Origin: Dasyornis broadbenti
Taxonomy: Eukaryota; Chordata; Aves; Passeriformes; Dasyornithidae
NCBI GenBank assembly: GCA_013397935.1
Contig: VZRN01003456.1
Coordinates: forward strand, 463,941-527,940
DNA length: 64,000 nucleotides
Direction: 5' to 3'
Shown here in pieces: positions 1 to 12,479 of the stretch (positions are counted from its first letter, which is position 1; each line of letters begins with the position of its first letter). The notes beneath the pieces are model-generated. The model worked only from the letters and a program-made list of their open reading frames with translations. It was not told the DNA's origin and did no database searches. The translations under genes were made by a program, and so were the position numbers.

Positions 1-612
1 ACCTCTGAACCATGCTTTGTGTCCACACTTAGTCCAGTCTTGGACTTTGTATCTATAGTGAACCCTTTCCCTCAGGCCTATACTGCTTTTCCAAAGCTTG
101 ACTCTGTTGCTGTGGTGTGCATTAGAGGGGAAGAAGTGAATGTAAGGCTGCGTGAAAAACTGTTGATGGTAGTTTTCAAATCTTCTATCACGTTCTACAG
201 GAGACAATGCACAGTCATTGCTAGACTATTTGAAATGGGTGCTGTTGTTCTGATTGATGTATTTACCCAGCACAGCTTCAAACATTTCCTTTTGATGGCT
301 CATGTTTTCTGAGGCACATTCCTGAAAATGTGTGGTTAAGCCTGTTGGACAATCACGTGCAAAAGTTATTTTTAGAAGTAATGAGAAATATAGGAAAAAT
401 TGTTATTAATACAATTTACTGTTTTATGTCACGACTTCCTCTCCTTAGTCCCCAGAGATCTGTTCAATATAAGAACAATAAAATAGCTGAACAGGGTTAG
501 AGTCTGGCCACCCTCTTCAGAGTCCAGCATGTACCTCTTCTGGCTAAGGGGTTTCTGGTAAACATTTCTAAGTTATGAAATTGTTCAAGACCAATTGGTG
601 GTAGATTACATT
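1..612. other. Unassigned AT-rich sequence
   Basis: No gene or repeat was recognised. A + strand open frame at 19-312 (97 codons, GTG start) has no domain I know and no obvious splice sites. A moderate acceptor with a following donor frames 37 nt near 504-540 ('ccctcttcag' … 'ctggtaaac'). Its end phase does not fit the exon candidate at 1562, so I do not call it. Confidence 0.5.
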
Positions 613-613
613 T

Positions 614-703
614 AGTATAGTATAGTATAGTATAGTATAGTATAGTATAGTATAGTATAGTATAGTATAGTATAGTATAGCATAGCATAGCATAGTATAG
701 TAT
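614..703. repeat. (TATAG)n pentanucleotide microsatellite
   Basis: About 18 tandem copies of TATAG run without length change. Three consecutive units near 681-693 carry a T-to-C change (CATAG). The repeat is open in several frames on the - strand and creates spurious Tyr/Ile/Leu repeat reading frames there, which are not genes. The pure tandem structure suggests a length-variable locus. Confidence 0.97.
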
Positions 704-1054
704 GGGATTTGCGCAAACAGATGTGGATTTTTCTAATGTAAACTGATGTATTATTATTATGAATGCAGCTTGAGAGGGTCAGTAAGGACCACAAAAGGTT
801 TTATAGCCCTATATACACCCAAATGGCACTCTTTAAGAGAGGCAGTCTCTCCCTTCTCCTAAACAGGGGAAAGTGTGCAGTGAACCCTCTGCTCTCAGGC
901 ATGAGAGCATCCTCTCCATCTCCTGCTTCCTCCCACCCTGTACTATCGTGACTAATATACCTGCACTACAGTTAAGTTTTTCTGTTAACAAGCCAAGAAG
1001 ACTCAACTTCAAATCAGGAAGCCTCTGTAAATATATTTTATTGAGTTGTACTGC
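704..1054. other. Unassigned sequence before A-rich tract
   Basis: No gene was recognised. The stretch 830-950 is more CT-rich than its surroundings, but I cannot assign it to a repeat family or an exon. Confidence 0.4.
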
Positions 1055-1134
1055 AAAAAAAAAAAAAAAANAGTTGTACAAAAAAAAAAAAAAAAAAAAA
1101 AACAAAAAAAAAAACAAAAAACCAAAAAAACCAA
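1055..1134. repeat. A-rich tract containing a 1-base assembly gap
   Basis: An A16 run at 1055-1070 is followed by a single n at 1071, then agttgtac (1072-1079) and a second A-run with occasional C. The same agttgtac lies at 1044-1051, directly before the first A-run. The repeated anchor either side of the n suggests two read ends placed end to end rather than merged. A separate A15 run lies near 1230-1244. Confidence 0.85.
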
Positions 1135-1561
1135 AAACTGGATAAGCTGTCTCCCAGACACATGAAATGGACATGATCATGAGAGAATGGTGAAAGAAAA
1201 AGGTCACAAGGAACACTGTGAAGTGCTTTAAAAAAAAAAAAAAAGGAAAGAAAAAGATCGGAATAATAAAGGTGGGAATATATTTAAAGATTGCAAAAAA
1301 AGGGGAACTGATGGAAGTAGATTCAATATTTACAAATGTGACTGAAAAATTAATTTGGAAGGAAAATGCACCAAAGGGGCTATGGAAAGGAAACTAGTAG
1401 GAAACTAGGTGAGCTGGTGAAGGGACTGAGGGAAGAACAAAAGAAAGAACAAAGAAAAGAACAAAACCTATCTTTCTCTGCGGTTATTATATTTTGGCAA
1501 TAAATATTTGCAGGTGGTTACAGTAGTTATTTCCCACTTCTCCTCCCCTTTTTCCTTTCAG

Positions 1562-1712
1562 AGCCAGCTCACAGATCAGTAAAATCTCCAAAATAGATGA
1601 AACTCTGAAAAAAAGTGAGTTCTGTGTCTAAAAGCACAGCAGTCTCCACAACATCCACATCACTGTAATGATGTTTTTCTCTTTTTCAGTGCTGGGAGGC
1701 ACACGGAACTGA
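1562..1712 (+). other. Candidate last two coding exons of an unknown + strand gene (1562-1614 and 1690-1712)
   Basis: A long CT-rich tract ends in 'cctttcag' at 1561 and precedes a 53-nt segment open in one frame (…SSQISKISKIDETLKK). This ends at a donor 'aaa|gtgagt' at 1615. After 75 nt a second strong acceptor 'tctctttttcag' (to 1689) is followed, in matching phase, by seven codons (MLGGTRN, the M being split by the intron) and TGA at 1710-1712. The product would be a short lysine- and serine-rich helical C-terminus. I do not recognise the protein; a faint likeness to SNARE-protein tails ('KMLG') is too short to mean anything. Upstream exons would lie to the left of the window. Strong acceptors are common in T-rich DNA, so chance remains possible. 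Confidence 0.28.
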
Positions 1713-2348
1713 CCCGTCCTCATGTTACACTAAACTTGAAGCAGCCTCTCTCCTTTTACAAACAAACAATGAACACAAGCTTTTCTTTGAGCTTATTAAC
1801 TGATCCTGGGCTTGTTGTTCTTTTTGTGTTAATGTTTTCAGTTGCACTTGGCACTTTTTAGCATGTTTGTGCATTTACTATTTTTATGCACACTAATAGT
1901 AATGTACAAATGTGAAATGTTTCTGGAAGCTTGCCCCTTTTCAGTCACTGGCAAAACTCTGTCTCTGTGGCAAAACTCTCTGTGCCCACCTTTCTCTGTC
2001 TGCTGCGGGCCCTGTGGCTGTGAATATCTTTCTATTTTTACAGTGCAGGTTCCGAAGAAAACGTTTGCAAGTGCATCTCCCGCATATTTCTATCATTTCT
2101 CCAATAATGTTTGCTCGTGGTTCTGCTGCATTTTGTGTTTGGCGGTGGCAGTTTCACCTGCCCACTTTTATGTGTCATTAGTTGTCACCGTGCTACCGTG
2201 TCTGTGGAGACAAGTCTTCACCGATAGCAGCTTCAGCATCATGTCTGGGCCTTGTAAATCCTGGCAACAGAGCCACACACACTGCAAAGGCTTTGTGACA
2301 AAATAGAAAAATGACAATTAATGATGGCTGAATTCGGGAGAGGGAGGA
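1713..2348. other. Unassigned; would be 3' UTR if the exon pair upstream is real
   Basis: This stretch holds a 154-codon + strand frame (1842-2306). It is rich in Cys, Phe and Leu, has no domain I recognise, and probably reflects the local CT-rich composition. No AATAAA was seen before 2400; ATTAAA occurs near 2848 and AATAAA from about 3480. Confidence 0.35.
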
Positions 2349-2393
2349 AAATGCATCTTTCTACACGCTTCGGTCGTGTAGAAAGATGCATTT
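2349..2393. repeat. Perfect 19-bp inverted repeat (hairpin) with UUCG-type loop
   Basis: The left arm at 2349-2367 (aaatgcatctttctacacg) and the right arm at 2375-2393 (cgtgtagaaagatgcattt) are exact reverse complements. The spacer cttcggt (2368-2374) contains C-UUCG-G, the sequence of the very stable RNA tetraloop, plus one unpaired T. Pairing stops on both sides at 2348/2394. No decay is visible, which suggests a recent fold-back or template-switch event, selection on structure, or a library artefact. The hairpin is about 45 nt, shorter than a usual pre-miRNA. Confidence 0.95.
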
Positions 2394-3222
2394 AGAGCCT
2401 TTCAAGCACGAGACAAGGTTTTACATTTCAGGCTACAGTTTTAAAGCCTGATAGAGAAACCCCTTCGTCCGGCAGAGCTCAAAGCCTGCATTAGTATCTA
2501 CCATTTGCAGAGCCTCCCTACTTCGTCAGGGGCTAATTTTCTTCTGGTGGGAACATCACTGGATGATTGAGGCATTATCACTTTGAAAAGAACCTTAATC
2601 ATGTGATCAGTCTATAAACTAGATTTTGCTCAGTGCGAGCTGGGGTGGTGGCACTGGCACCCTTGGCTTCAGGGGAACCATTCACTTTAGTAAGGCTTTA
2701 CATGATCTGGACTTTGGATTTAAGAAAAAAATACTTTATTTTCTGCCAAATATACAGTAAGAGTTAATCTTACTAAATTATTCTTAGCTTTGCAAATGTT
2801 AAAAATATATGTTCATTTAATGTGCAGGAGTTTTGTTTACAATGGGCATTAAACAGAGGGAATGCCAGTGTAAGAAAAGGTGGACTTAATGGGTTAAAAA
2901 CTGTGTAAATGTTACTCTAGTTAAATTACAGCTTGTTGTTCAGATGAATACTCTCCACTTCTCATATAGCTTTAAATTATGGACAAATGCTTGCAATTGT
3001 GAACTACCTACATTGTGGCTGCCTGTTCCCAGGCTTCATCAACCCTAGCTGTCCAATGGGATTACTGTAAGCTTTCACGGCAGTCTGCCAGCCACTGATC
3101 AGAAATTCATATCCCTGGATGTTAGATTGCTCTCTTTATTCCATCCTTGTGATGGCTGTGATTGCTGTCATGGTGTTAGGTTAGAAATTAGCATTTTGTG
3201 GCCCAAATTTTGCCATCCAGAA

Positions 3223-3226
3223 NNNN
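3223..3226. other. Assembly gap (nnnn)
   Basis: Four consecutive n interrupt otherwise ordinary unique sequence. A gap written as four n is too small to be a scaffold gap, so it is either masked low-quality bases or an estimated tiny gap. Confidence 0.99.
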
Positions 3227-3416
3227 TGGAAATCAAAGAATAGTAATTTCATCTGTCAAAGAAGGGAAATGCAGTGTTACCATGATACAGATGTCTACGA
3301 AACTTAGGTCAGGAAATGTTGTGGTATTTATGGTCCTATCTGGCGAATGCTTAGGCAGGTGGTGTTTTTCTGTTACTGCAGACCTCTGTTCATAGATTAA
3401 TGCTTTACCTCTGATA

Positions 3417-3490
3417 AAACAAAAAACAAAAAACAAACAAAAAAAAAAAACCAACCCAACAACAACAAAAAAGAAAGTAAATAAATAAAA
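3417..3490. repeat. A-rich low-complexity tract
   Basis: Poly-A broken by single C and by short aacaacaac units. It has no attached recognisable element, so I treat it as low-complexity DNA rather than a retrotransposon tail. Confidence 0.85.
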
Positions 3491-5943
3491 ATCCATCAGT
3501 GAAACTATAGGTGGGCTTCAGAAACTCTTAAATTAAAAATCAAGGATCTCTAGCAGATACTTTCAAGGACATGCTGAATTAATCACAAGAGGCTGGTTAG
3601 CAGGAGGTCAGAGAAAGACTTCTTAGCATCATTTTGGGTCATATGTCTAGAGGCGATGGCAGTATGTATGTGCTGTATTGTAATATCCCCTTTCTAGTTT
3701 TCTTGTCTCAGTCAGAAAAGGCTGAACACATATTGCATAGGGCTCTTGAAAGGAAAGAGACACTGGCAAAAATCAGTAGTTAGGAGTTTCTTCCTGTTCT
3801 TTAAAACTGAGTCGTGTCTGACTGGCTAATAAAAATGAGTCATTGTTTTTTATCAGATTTGTACTATATTCAGCATATTGTATCCCTTGCATCTGATTTT
3901 CTAAATGTGCTATATCTGGTGAATAAGCAGCCCAGTAGTAGTCACTGATTGATTTAATGAACATTTATTATTTCTCTAAATAAAAATTTCTCTATTAATC
4001 TGTTTCAAAACAATTCATCAGGGCTTATTGAAGAAAATTATGGAAAACAACTGTTTGAAATTTAGTGTAGAGATATGGTTAGGTCCTTAAAGGTAGCTTG
4101 TTATCCTTTTAGGCAACTCACAGACATGCTAATTTTTTCTGTCATTAGCACTGAACAAGCTGGAAGGATTCTGACATGCGAGGTGCACAGATTCTGTTAG
4201 GAGCCTTGATTTTTATCCACCCAAGCTTATCCGTCATCTTTAATCATGCAAAAAGCAGGATTACTTAATCATTTCATTTTATTGAAAAGAAAAAGAAAGA
4301 TTTACATTAAAATGATTACATGCAAGAAAAAAATAAATTGGAAATGATTATGAAGAAAATGTAACATAGAGACTAAAGCTCCATTGGTTCTGTGATGCTC
4401 ATTTAAAGCAATGATCTAGTAAAGCCAAAGTATAAAAGTAATGATGATATTAGCTGTGAAAGTATAACCATCTCTGCATTTTTCACATGCATTCTGACAT
4501 GAGGTGTGTAGTTGATTAGAGCAGATAACCAAGGGAGATACTCTTTTTCACCTATGCTCTATTTATTCCTTGCATTAAGTTGCATCTTTGTCTGAACTAA
4601 GAGTATTTTAGCACACAAATGTTAAGAGGCAAAACATACTAGAATTTTCAGAAGCACTGCAGTATCCACGTGCCTGCCTGTTAATCTTCCTATATAGGAT
4701 GGACAAAAATGATATGGATTTTTAGGCTATCTGTGAAAATAATTGATTTAATGCAAGTACAAATTTTCTTTTGGAGATAAAATTAACAAATTATTCATGA
4801 GTGCCTTTTGTAGCTTTTGTATTTTAGATACTGCATTTTATTCTGTACCTGTTCTGGGTTTCATACACCTAATTTAATGTATTCCTTTTTTGGTTTGTTT
4901 GTTCTCTTTATATGTTTTGAATATTCTTTTAATTATATTTTTCTGATTTCAACTTTATGTCTATTCACATCAGAATTTAGGTAGTAAAAGAGGTAGAGAA
5001 AAATATACCTGCAAACTTTTGATGCCCCAAAATATTTGTTTAGGGAGCATATTACAGTTTCCAAAAGAAAGTTTATTAAAGGGAAAAACAAGGACGTATT
5101 TCTGTATGAGAACATATACAAGTGGTGTATTTAATCAAAGAAAATTTATTAAAAGCACCATACTTTCAGGTTTAGGTCTGATATTTACATAAAATGGTGC
5201 ATTAAACAAGTAATTACATTACAAATCAATGTTTACCAATTAGGTTATTAATAATTCATTCTACTGTACTAAGTTGAGTGAATTTAAGGTTGAACACTCT
5301 GGTGTCAAATTGTCTTACGTACATAAACATTTAATGAAATCTGAAAAATATCCAACTTTTTCCTTTAATATATGACATTTCTAGGTCTTGAATATTAATC
5401 TTATTTAAAGAAGTAAAAAAGAGAAAATAAAGTTCAGATTTTTTTCACCAGTGAGCAAATCATGTATTATTATTAGAGCTGAGAGTGCAGAAATAAGAAA
5501 TAAACCAGCAAGGATAAAAATAGTTGTGTAGATACCTATTTGTATTCAGTCATTCCCTTTCTGACATTAGCCCTGGACACTGCTTGGCTGTGATAGCTGA
5601 CTGTTTTGAGAGGCATCCTTCTAAGAGGAGGGAAACGGTTAAAAATGTCGTAGAGAAAAACCATAAGAGTGAGGAAAAGAAAAGGAGACCCTAACTGCGA
5701 GAACAAGTCTTGTTTTGTGTTGTTTCTGAGTTATGAAAGGATGTAGTTATGATTAAAGGGAAAAAATATTGTCTATAAGGAATTTAACCATCATATAAAT
5801 TCCTTCTGTTTGTATAAATACTCTCTCTGCTACCATGGACATTTTAAATATTTGAGATTTAAAATACTGCATATAGGTAAAAGAAAACCAACCAAACAAC
5901 TAAAACAACCTGAATCCCCCTTAGCCCAAAACAATCAAAGAAT

Positions 5944-5982
5944 CAAACAAACAAACAAACAAACAAACAACAACAAAACAAA
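5944..5982. repeat. (CAAA)n / (CAA)n simple repeat
   Basis: About six CAAA units pass into CAA and degenerate A-rich sequence. Short frames reading Lys/Thr/Asn/Gln through it are repeat artefacts. Confidence 0.93.
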
Positions 5983-8900
5983 GCAAAAAGAAAACCACGT
6001 TTATTTTTAAAAGTATATTCTATTTTTGCTGTTCCTGAGTGCGTTCATCTGTCTTAAAATTTCACAAATCTTAGAAATTGAACTGGACTGTTAGTGAGAT
6101 ATTTTAACACAGGACAAATATCAGCATTCTGCATAGTGACTGTTAACATCTTTGGGCACAAGAACAATGGATTTGTAGTTTTTCTTCTAATGATAGAAGA
6201 TAATATAAGGGATTTTATACAATGTACAGCTACTTCCATGTAGTGAAGGAGTCAACTTATTTTATACATGCAGACTGAGTGATATACTGAGGATAAAAAA
6301 GAGCCTTTCAACAATAAATTTTCTTCAAACTAAGTAATGTTTCTATATTGCTGTAAATTAACCTAGACAGTACTTATATTATATAGTTTATATAACCAGT
6401 GTTAAGTAATCTTCCTGATTGATTCATATTAGTTTCCTTAGTATGATCAAATATATTTTTCTTACTTTTTGTTTTAAAGAAGTAGAAATAATTGTCTTTA
6501 TTTTCTTTCTCTGTCTTAATATTTTTTTCCAAGCTGACAAAGGTTATTCTTGTGGCATGATTCTTGTTCAGATATGGAATTAGTGATCTTTTGATCGTTG
6601 TCTTGAAAACAGAATTATTTATTCAAAAGAATTAAGTTTGATCTTATACTGACTTATTTTCGTGCTTCTAAAGCTGTGTCACTAAAAGACCTGTGGATGT
6701 ATATTTACAAGTTGAGTATTTGTGTCTCCACTTGCAAAATGTTAACAAGTATTATGTTATTTAGATTCTATCAGACAACTTATATTTAATAAATAAATAC
6801 AATTTTTCAATATTTATCATGCTACAGCCTAATGAATCGTCTTTTTCTTCCTTTTGTGGATGGATTTTGTACTTGAAAATTTTTTTTTTTTTTTTTAGTA
6901 ATTTTTTGAAACTTAATTTCATCACTATGGAAAGTTTCTTAAGTTTTCATTGATTCCTGATAAATTATAGTCATAGTGCTTGAGACAGATGCTTATTATT
7001 TGTTATATGAAAGAACATAAAAGTCTCATTCGGTTGTTAGAAATAATGAAAGCATAGTAGTCAAAACGAGCAATGATGAGTGACAAAAAACTGGACCAGG
7101 TTTTAGCAACTATGACCTTTAAGCAATAGGTGGCAGTGTTAGCTAAATACTCCTTGCTTTGTATTGGAAAAGAATGGGAGTACTTGAGAAGGAACAGGAC
7201 ATTTGTTTTACTTGTACATAATTGCAGATTTGTACAAACAAATTTCACATCGTTAAGGATGTTTTCGAAAAATTCTCCTAAAAAAATTTAGATTCAGTAT
7301 CCACCATCACCTAAATGACCCACATTTTTGTGTTTTCTGATTTATTAGTTATAACATGATATTGGAATCTAAAATATTCAACTTGTGTCTGAAAAACAAG
7401 AACATTTTCTTATGACATGCTGCATTTGAAAATGTGATCCATCTTAACTTCATTACATATTTATAGTAATAAACACCAAGCACACTTTTAGAAAATATAT
7501 TACACAATATACTTTTCTGGTTTATTACCAGTTTATAAATTTAGGACCTAGTTAATAAAGCTTATAGCACATAGTGCTTCTGTAGAGATTACAGGATAAA
7601 CTTTTGAATTCTTTTAGTATGTACAGCACAGTATCACAGAAGAGAGCTACACCAATCTAGAAATACTGTTTCCCTCTTTATGTATAAGTAGGCACTCCTT
7701 TCCACACCTTCTGGGAAGCATGCAATAACTGGAAAAAAAAAAAAAAAAGAGAGATGGCATGGCTTAGCAAAATTGATGCCTTAATATAAATTCCTAAACT
7801 GAGTATGCCAATATACACATATTCACTTAAATATAAAATGCTTCACAAAACGCAACATTGTACATCACAAACAAACCCAATTTGTTTAAGCCATTTTGGT
7901 CTTCTGAGTGTTACTTATGTATATCTCATCATATAATAATTAAAACACATACTGACCAATGCAGCAGCCATATTCCATACCATGTGTTCTACCTCTACGA
8001 TACAGCTCTCATACAGTAGCAGTTCCAAGGGATGTGTTCATCAGTGTGTGATAGAAACACTACGCAGTACTTTTTTGCAGTTTGAAGTGGGGTGAGGGGG
8101 AGACGAGTTGTACAGTATGTAGTCTTACTTGGATAATTACACCTTATCTATTTACTATGCTACATCTATCAATTTTTAGTCTAAAAGTAGGATGCTGCTT
8201 GTAAGAAGGAGAAAGGTAAATGATAATCATGCTAGCGATAGAAGATAGTGATGGATAGAAGCAATGATGAAATGTGTCTGATCGGGTAGTTTTCTTCTGT
8301 ACCACCATTTCGTTGCTGCTCTGGGATTACAGCAAAATGGTGGCTACTTATATTTTATGGAAAATGTAAATTTTATGGTAACCTTCCTGTAGACTCCAAA
8401 TTGCTTCTCCCCTCCGTCCCTATTATAGTGCTTTGTTAGAACGAGTGTGTGGCTTGCCTTCTGAATACTACAGAAAAGGTAAAAGCTCAGTTGCAAAATT
8501 CTGCATCAGCAATACAGACTTTACTTACACGCGATTAAACCAAAGTGTAATCAAATGGGAAGATCATGTTTTCTTACAACTACAGATAAGAAACTAAATG
8601 GCCACAGGTAAATAAGATTTGGAGTGTATTCTTGTTTTGCACAACACAAAGCTACTGTAGCTGAGGCAAACACTTGTGACTGACTCCTTTCGGTTTTTTG
8701 GGGTAAAACTTAGTCTGCACTACCAAAAAAAATGCTAATAAATAGCAAATCATAAGAAGGAGAAAAGAGATAAAGTCCTAAGGCTTTGCTTCCTAGCTTC
8801 ACTGTTTCTCTGTTCCCAATAGTTGACATGGCATGAAGTGACTAAACTGTCTTGTAAAAGATCCCCTTATCTACCGTCTTGGGCAGGGGTAAGGTGCTGA

Positions 8901-11900
8901 AACAGTACCTTACTGAAACAGCTTTGGGGTTTTTTCACTTTCCAGAAGGATGTTATTTGTGATTATATGATTTTTCCCAAGAATCTAATTTCAAGAAATG
9001 AAAATATTTAGAAAACATGGCTCCAAATATGATTTTTTTGTTATCTACACGTTAAAGTAGAGAACATGCAGGAAAACAAGAAGCAAAGGGAAGTGAGCAG
9101 AACCAAATTAAGAAAACGAAGTGAAAAGGAGAGATATGGAGGAGTATTACAATATTGGCTTTTCCTTAAATTCTGAAGGGAAGATAACTTACAGAATACT
9201 TTCTTTCAGCAATTGCTCTATTATAGTTAAAGTGTATTGTTGAAATATGGGACATTTTTAAGATGCAATTTTATCTCTCTCCAGATAGGTATTTAAAATT
9301 AAATGTATATAATATTTTCAAAAATTTCCTTGCTTAATTTTATGATGTTCTTGTTGTAAGCTAACTCAGTTCTGAAGTTGTGAGATTTTAAATACTAATC
9401 AAATGGTTTTAAAAATCAGCTTCTTGTTGCTCTGTTTACCAGGTGAATATAATTGAAGTGATAAGGTATTGAATTTAAAGCATGTCTTAAGAGAGCACTG
9501 ATACTACTTATTTTTAAGGAAGCAGGTTGTTCAGGGCATAAATTCTTCCCTCAAATGTTTGTACATGGTACTGAATTTGGCATTGTGGTGGCTGTGTATA
9601 GATATACCCATATGAAAATACACCCTGTCTCCAGACATCATGGTTACCTAAAAGCACAAGGGGTGAAAGGTTATTGAAGTTTATTTGGATGTGCACGAGC
9701 ACACCGCCCTTGTTAGCGTATCATGGCAGCTAGGCACAGGAGAGGTGCTGTATTCCAGGTGTATCTCTAACTTCCACCTTGCCCTTCCCACGTTTTACAC
9801 CCCTGAACCCCCTGATACCGCTCAGAGCAAATGGTGAGTCACAGCTCTAAAGCACTTCTGAGGAGTGCTTAAATTTAAACCCCGGTATTATTTTTTTTTT
9901 TTTTAACTTATTTTGCGCTGAAATGCTCAAACATATTTGAACAGAGATTTTAAATGTAAAAATGGTAATGATTTAAATAATTTTTTGGTACAGTCATAAG
10001 CTTTTAGTTGCAACATGACTATTTGTTACTCCAGTTTCTTTCTTATAACTTAAAAATTGGCAACATTGCTAGGGAGGGTCAGGTTAGGAAATCATTCTAC
10101 TTTATGCCTAACAAAAAAAGCCACTGATCTCGAACTACATGACCTTACTTAAAGTTGTATTGTTTTTTTTCCTTCGTAATTTGTTTATTTTAGCTGTGTA
10201 TTTACATGCTAAGCTTAGAGCACTTTGAAGTCCTATACTAAATTAAATAATGCCCAGAAAGACCAAAATTCCATTTCTTTATTTTACATATTTAAAAAGA
10301 ACTGATGTGCACCATACTTTGATTTTAATTTAAAAAAATCATAAACCTCACCCCGTCTATGTCTTAATGTCTTAATCTTTTAACATTATTAATCACACTC
10401 TAAACCATAATTTTACATGCTAAAATAATCTATTTAAAACTGCTAAATAATATCATCAGTATTTGTGTAATGTACTATAAATATTTCTGGTTTATAGAGG
10501 AGTTCTGTAGTCATTTATATTTAAAGTTTTATGCCATATAGAGAAATACATCTTTTGGTTCTTAAAAATAAAGGACAAATATATGATGAGCACAAGTTTC
10601 AGTATAAGCACTTGAACTTACAAAATAAGAATAAGAAAAAATATATTCCAACTCCACAAGGTCATAATGTGCTCATGGCAAGCCCAAACAAAAGTAAACT
10701 GAAAATCGTATAATCCTACAAAATCACAACAGTGCAGATTAACATTGGCTTGGTCCAAGACTGTCAGAGGTGCTGTTGTGATTTCTGTTTTCACTGTAAA
10801 TCAAACTGAAATCATCTGTGTCAGAAGATGTGATTAAAAAATAATTAGATGCAAGGGTTTATGGCGTGTTGCTGTAAATCTGAGAGTAAAAGTAGGACCT
10901 TAAAGAAAAAAAGATTTTAAATCTTAATGAATTATAAACCGGTCATACATTGTAGCAATATTTTTAAAAAATTGTTCGAACATTTTTACATGTAATGATG
11001 CTAAAACCAAATCTGTTGATTACCCTCTTTCTTTGTATCAAAACATGTGACAATCATAAATATACAGAAACTTTTCAGAGGATTTACCTTTTCTAATTTC
11101 AATCACACACATTCAATTAACAGATTTTCTAAATTTTCCTGCAGGCTTTGAGTAACTCATAAGTTTTATCTTATCTAAAAAAGCCCAACATCAAGGGAAC
11201 AGTCTAATCCTTTTTATTGAACAGGTATTGCTGTCTAATCAGTATGGGATAGCTTGTTTCATGTCTGCAAACTTGCTATTAGTCTTAACTGTTAGTTTAT
11301 TTTTCAGTATGTTTTAAAAAAAATTTAAAATAATATTAAACCCCACAAACACATTTTGGTTGCTTCAATTAGTTATCTTTAATAAACACAATGTTTTATA
11401 TAATGTCTAGCAAAACACAGAGTTCAGAAGGATGCTAATTTTGATTCTGAATTTACAGAAATTATCATATTTGGATATGATTTTGATGTATCTTATAAAA
11501 GCATTTTGGCTTTTCTGCTTTATTTTACTGTTACAAATTATCAATTAAAAATTACAATTTAAGTTCTTTTCATTAAACATTTTTTAGTACAATTCTGGTT
11601 GCCTTAATGTCAGTCAAGGAACAAATTTTCACTAGATAACTCAAATAACTCAGACCAACAAAATGAATGTCAATTAAAAAGAAAAGAAAACTCAAACCAC
11701 AAAACACAAACCAAACACTTTTCCTGCCTTTTTTTTTTTTTTCCCCCTCGCCTTCTGATGCTGGCAAAGATAAAAGCTGTGCAATTACATCTCAGCAGCT
11801 AGAAAGCTGAATTTCACTAGATTTGTCAATCAGAAAGCTCAATTTACTTGCTCACTTTCACAAAATTTAGAAGTGGGGGACAGAATGGTAACCTAGGCTT

Positions 11901-12114
11901 CTGTCTGTATGGTTGCAAAACTATTTCCAGCCTGTTTATTTATTTGGTAGTGTTTTGGCCAGTTATTCATAATTTGGCTAGCAGTGGGCTACTCTTTGCT
12001 CTCTGGGGAGATTTTTCTACTGGTTAACTCACAGTCAGGTTTTTCTTTTTCCCTTACTGATATATTCCCTTTATTAATTTCCTCCCATTACTCCTAGTTA
12101 TACCTCCTTTTACT
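5983..12114. other. AT-rich, gene-free block
   Basis: About 6 kb with no open frame above 81 codons, no recognised repeat and no persuasive splice pair. Homopolymer runs include T17 at 6880-6896 and A16 at 7733-7748. The composition is what I would expect of an intergenic desert or the interior of a long intron. Confidence 0.7.
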
Positions 12115-12152
12115 ATGCTAAATAATTCCTTTTATGCTAAATAATTCCTTTT
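12115..12152. repeat. Exact 19-bp direct tandem duplication
   Basis: The unit atgctaaataattcctttt occurs twice in perfect tandem (12115-12133 and 12134-12152). Nothing else in the neighbourhood is repeated, so this looks like a single recent slippage or duplication event. Confidence 0.97.
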
Positions 12153-12479
12153 TTCCATTTTTGAGTTATCACTCTGTAACATTGCTGTTCTCCTTTTTAT
12201 GGAAACTGTCTCAAATTGGCAAGGTCTAAAATATGCTGAGTTAAATCTGCTATAAAAGACTTTATTGACAATTACTATAACTTAAACACAGTCCTGCTTT
12301 AATAAGCTCAGCTGAAACTGAAGTTTGAATAATTTTTGTTAACTGAAGCAAGAAATGTATTAAAAGGAGCCCTCTATTTTGAACTGTTTTGTAGTGATGT
12401 AATGGGGCCAAATGATTAAGCATAGCTTAGATAGCCAAAATCCCCTGCGTCAAATTACCCTGTCTGCTGAGAAGTACAA

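Larger units (their letters stand above)
2394..5943. other. AT-rich sequence without recognisable genes; four-base gap at 3223-3226
   Basis: No exon or transposon was recognised. The stretch includes an nnnn gap at 3223-3226 and an A-rich low-complexity stretch at about 3417-3490 ((A)nC units and poly-A). Possible poly(A) signals (AATAAA) occur near 3480, 3829 and 3978; they are also expected by chance in such DNA. Confidence 0.6.

Noticed and set aside
497..794. Two - strand open frames rich in Tyr/Ile/Leu repeats
   Set aside because: They read through the (TATAG)n microsatellite, which lacks stops in those frames. No coding evidence lies outside the repeat.
1842..2306. 154-codon + strand frame, the longest in the window
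   Set aside because: It is dominated by Phe, Leu, Cys and Ser from CT-rich DNA. It has no domain and no supporting splice structure, and an overlapping frame is also open.
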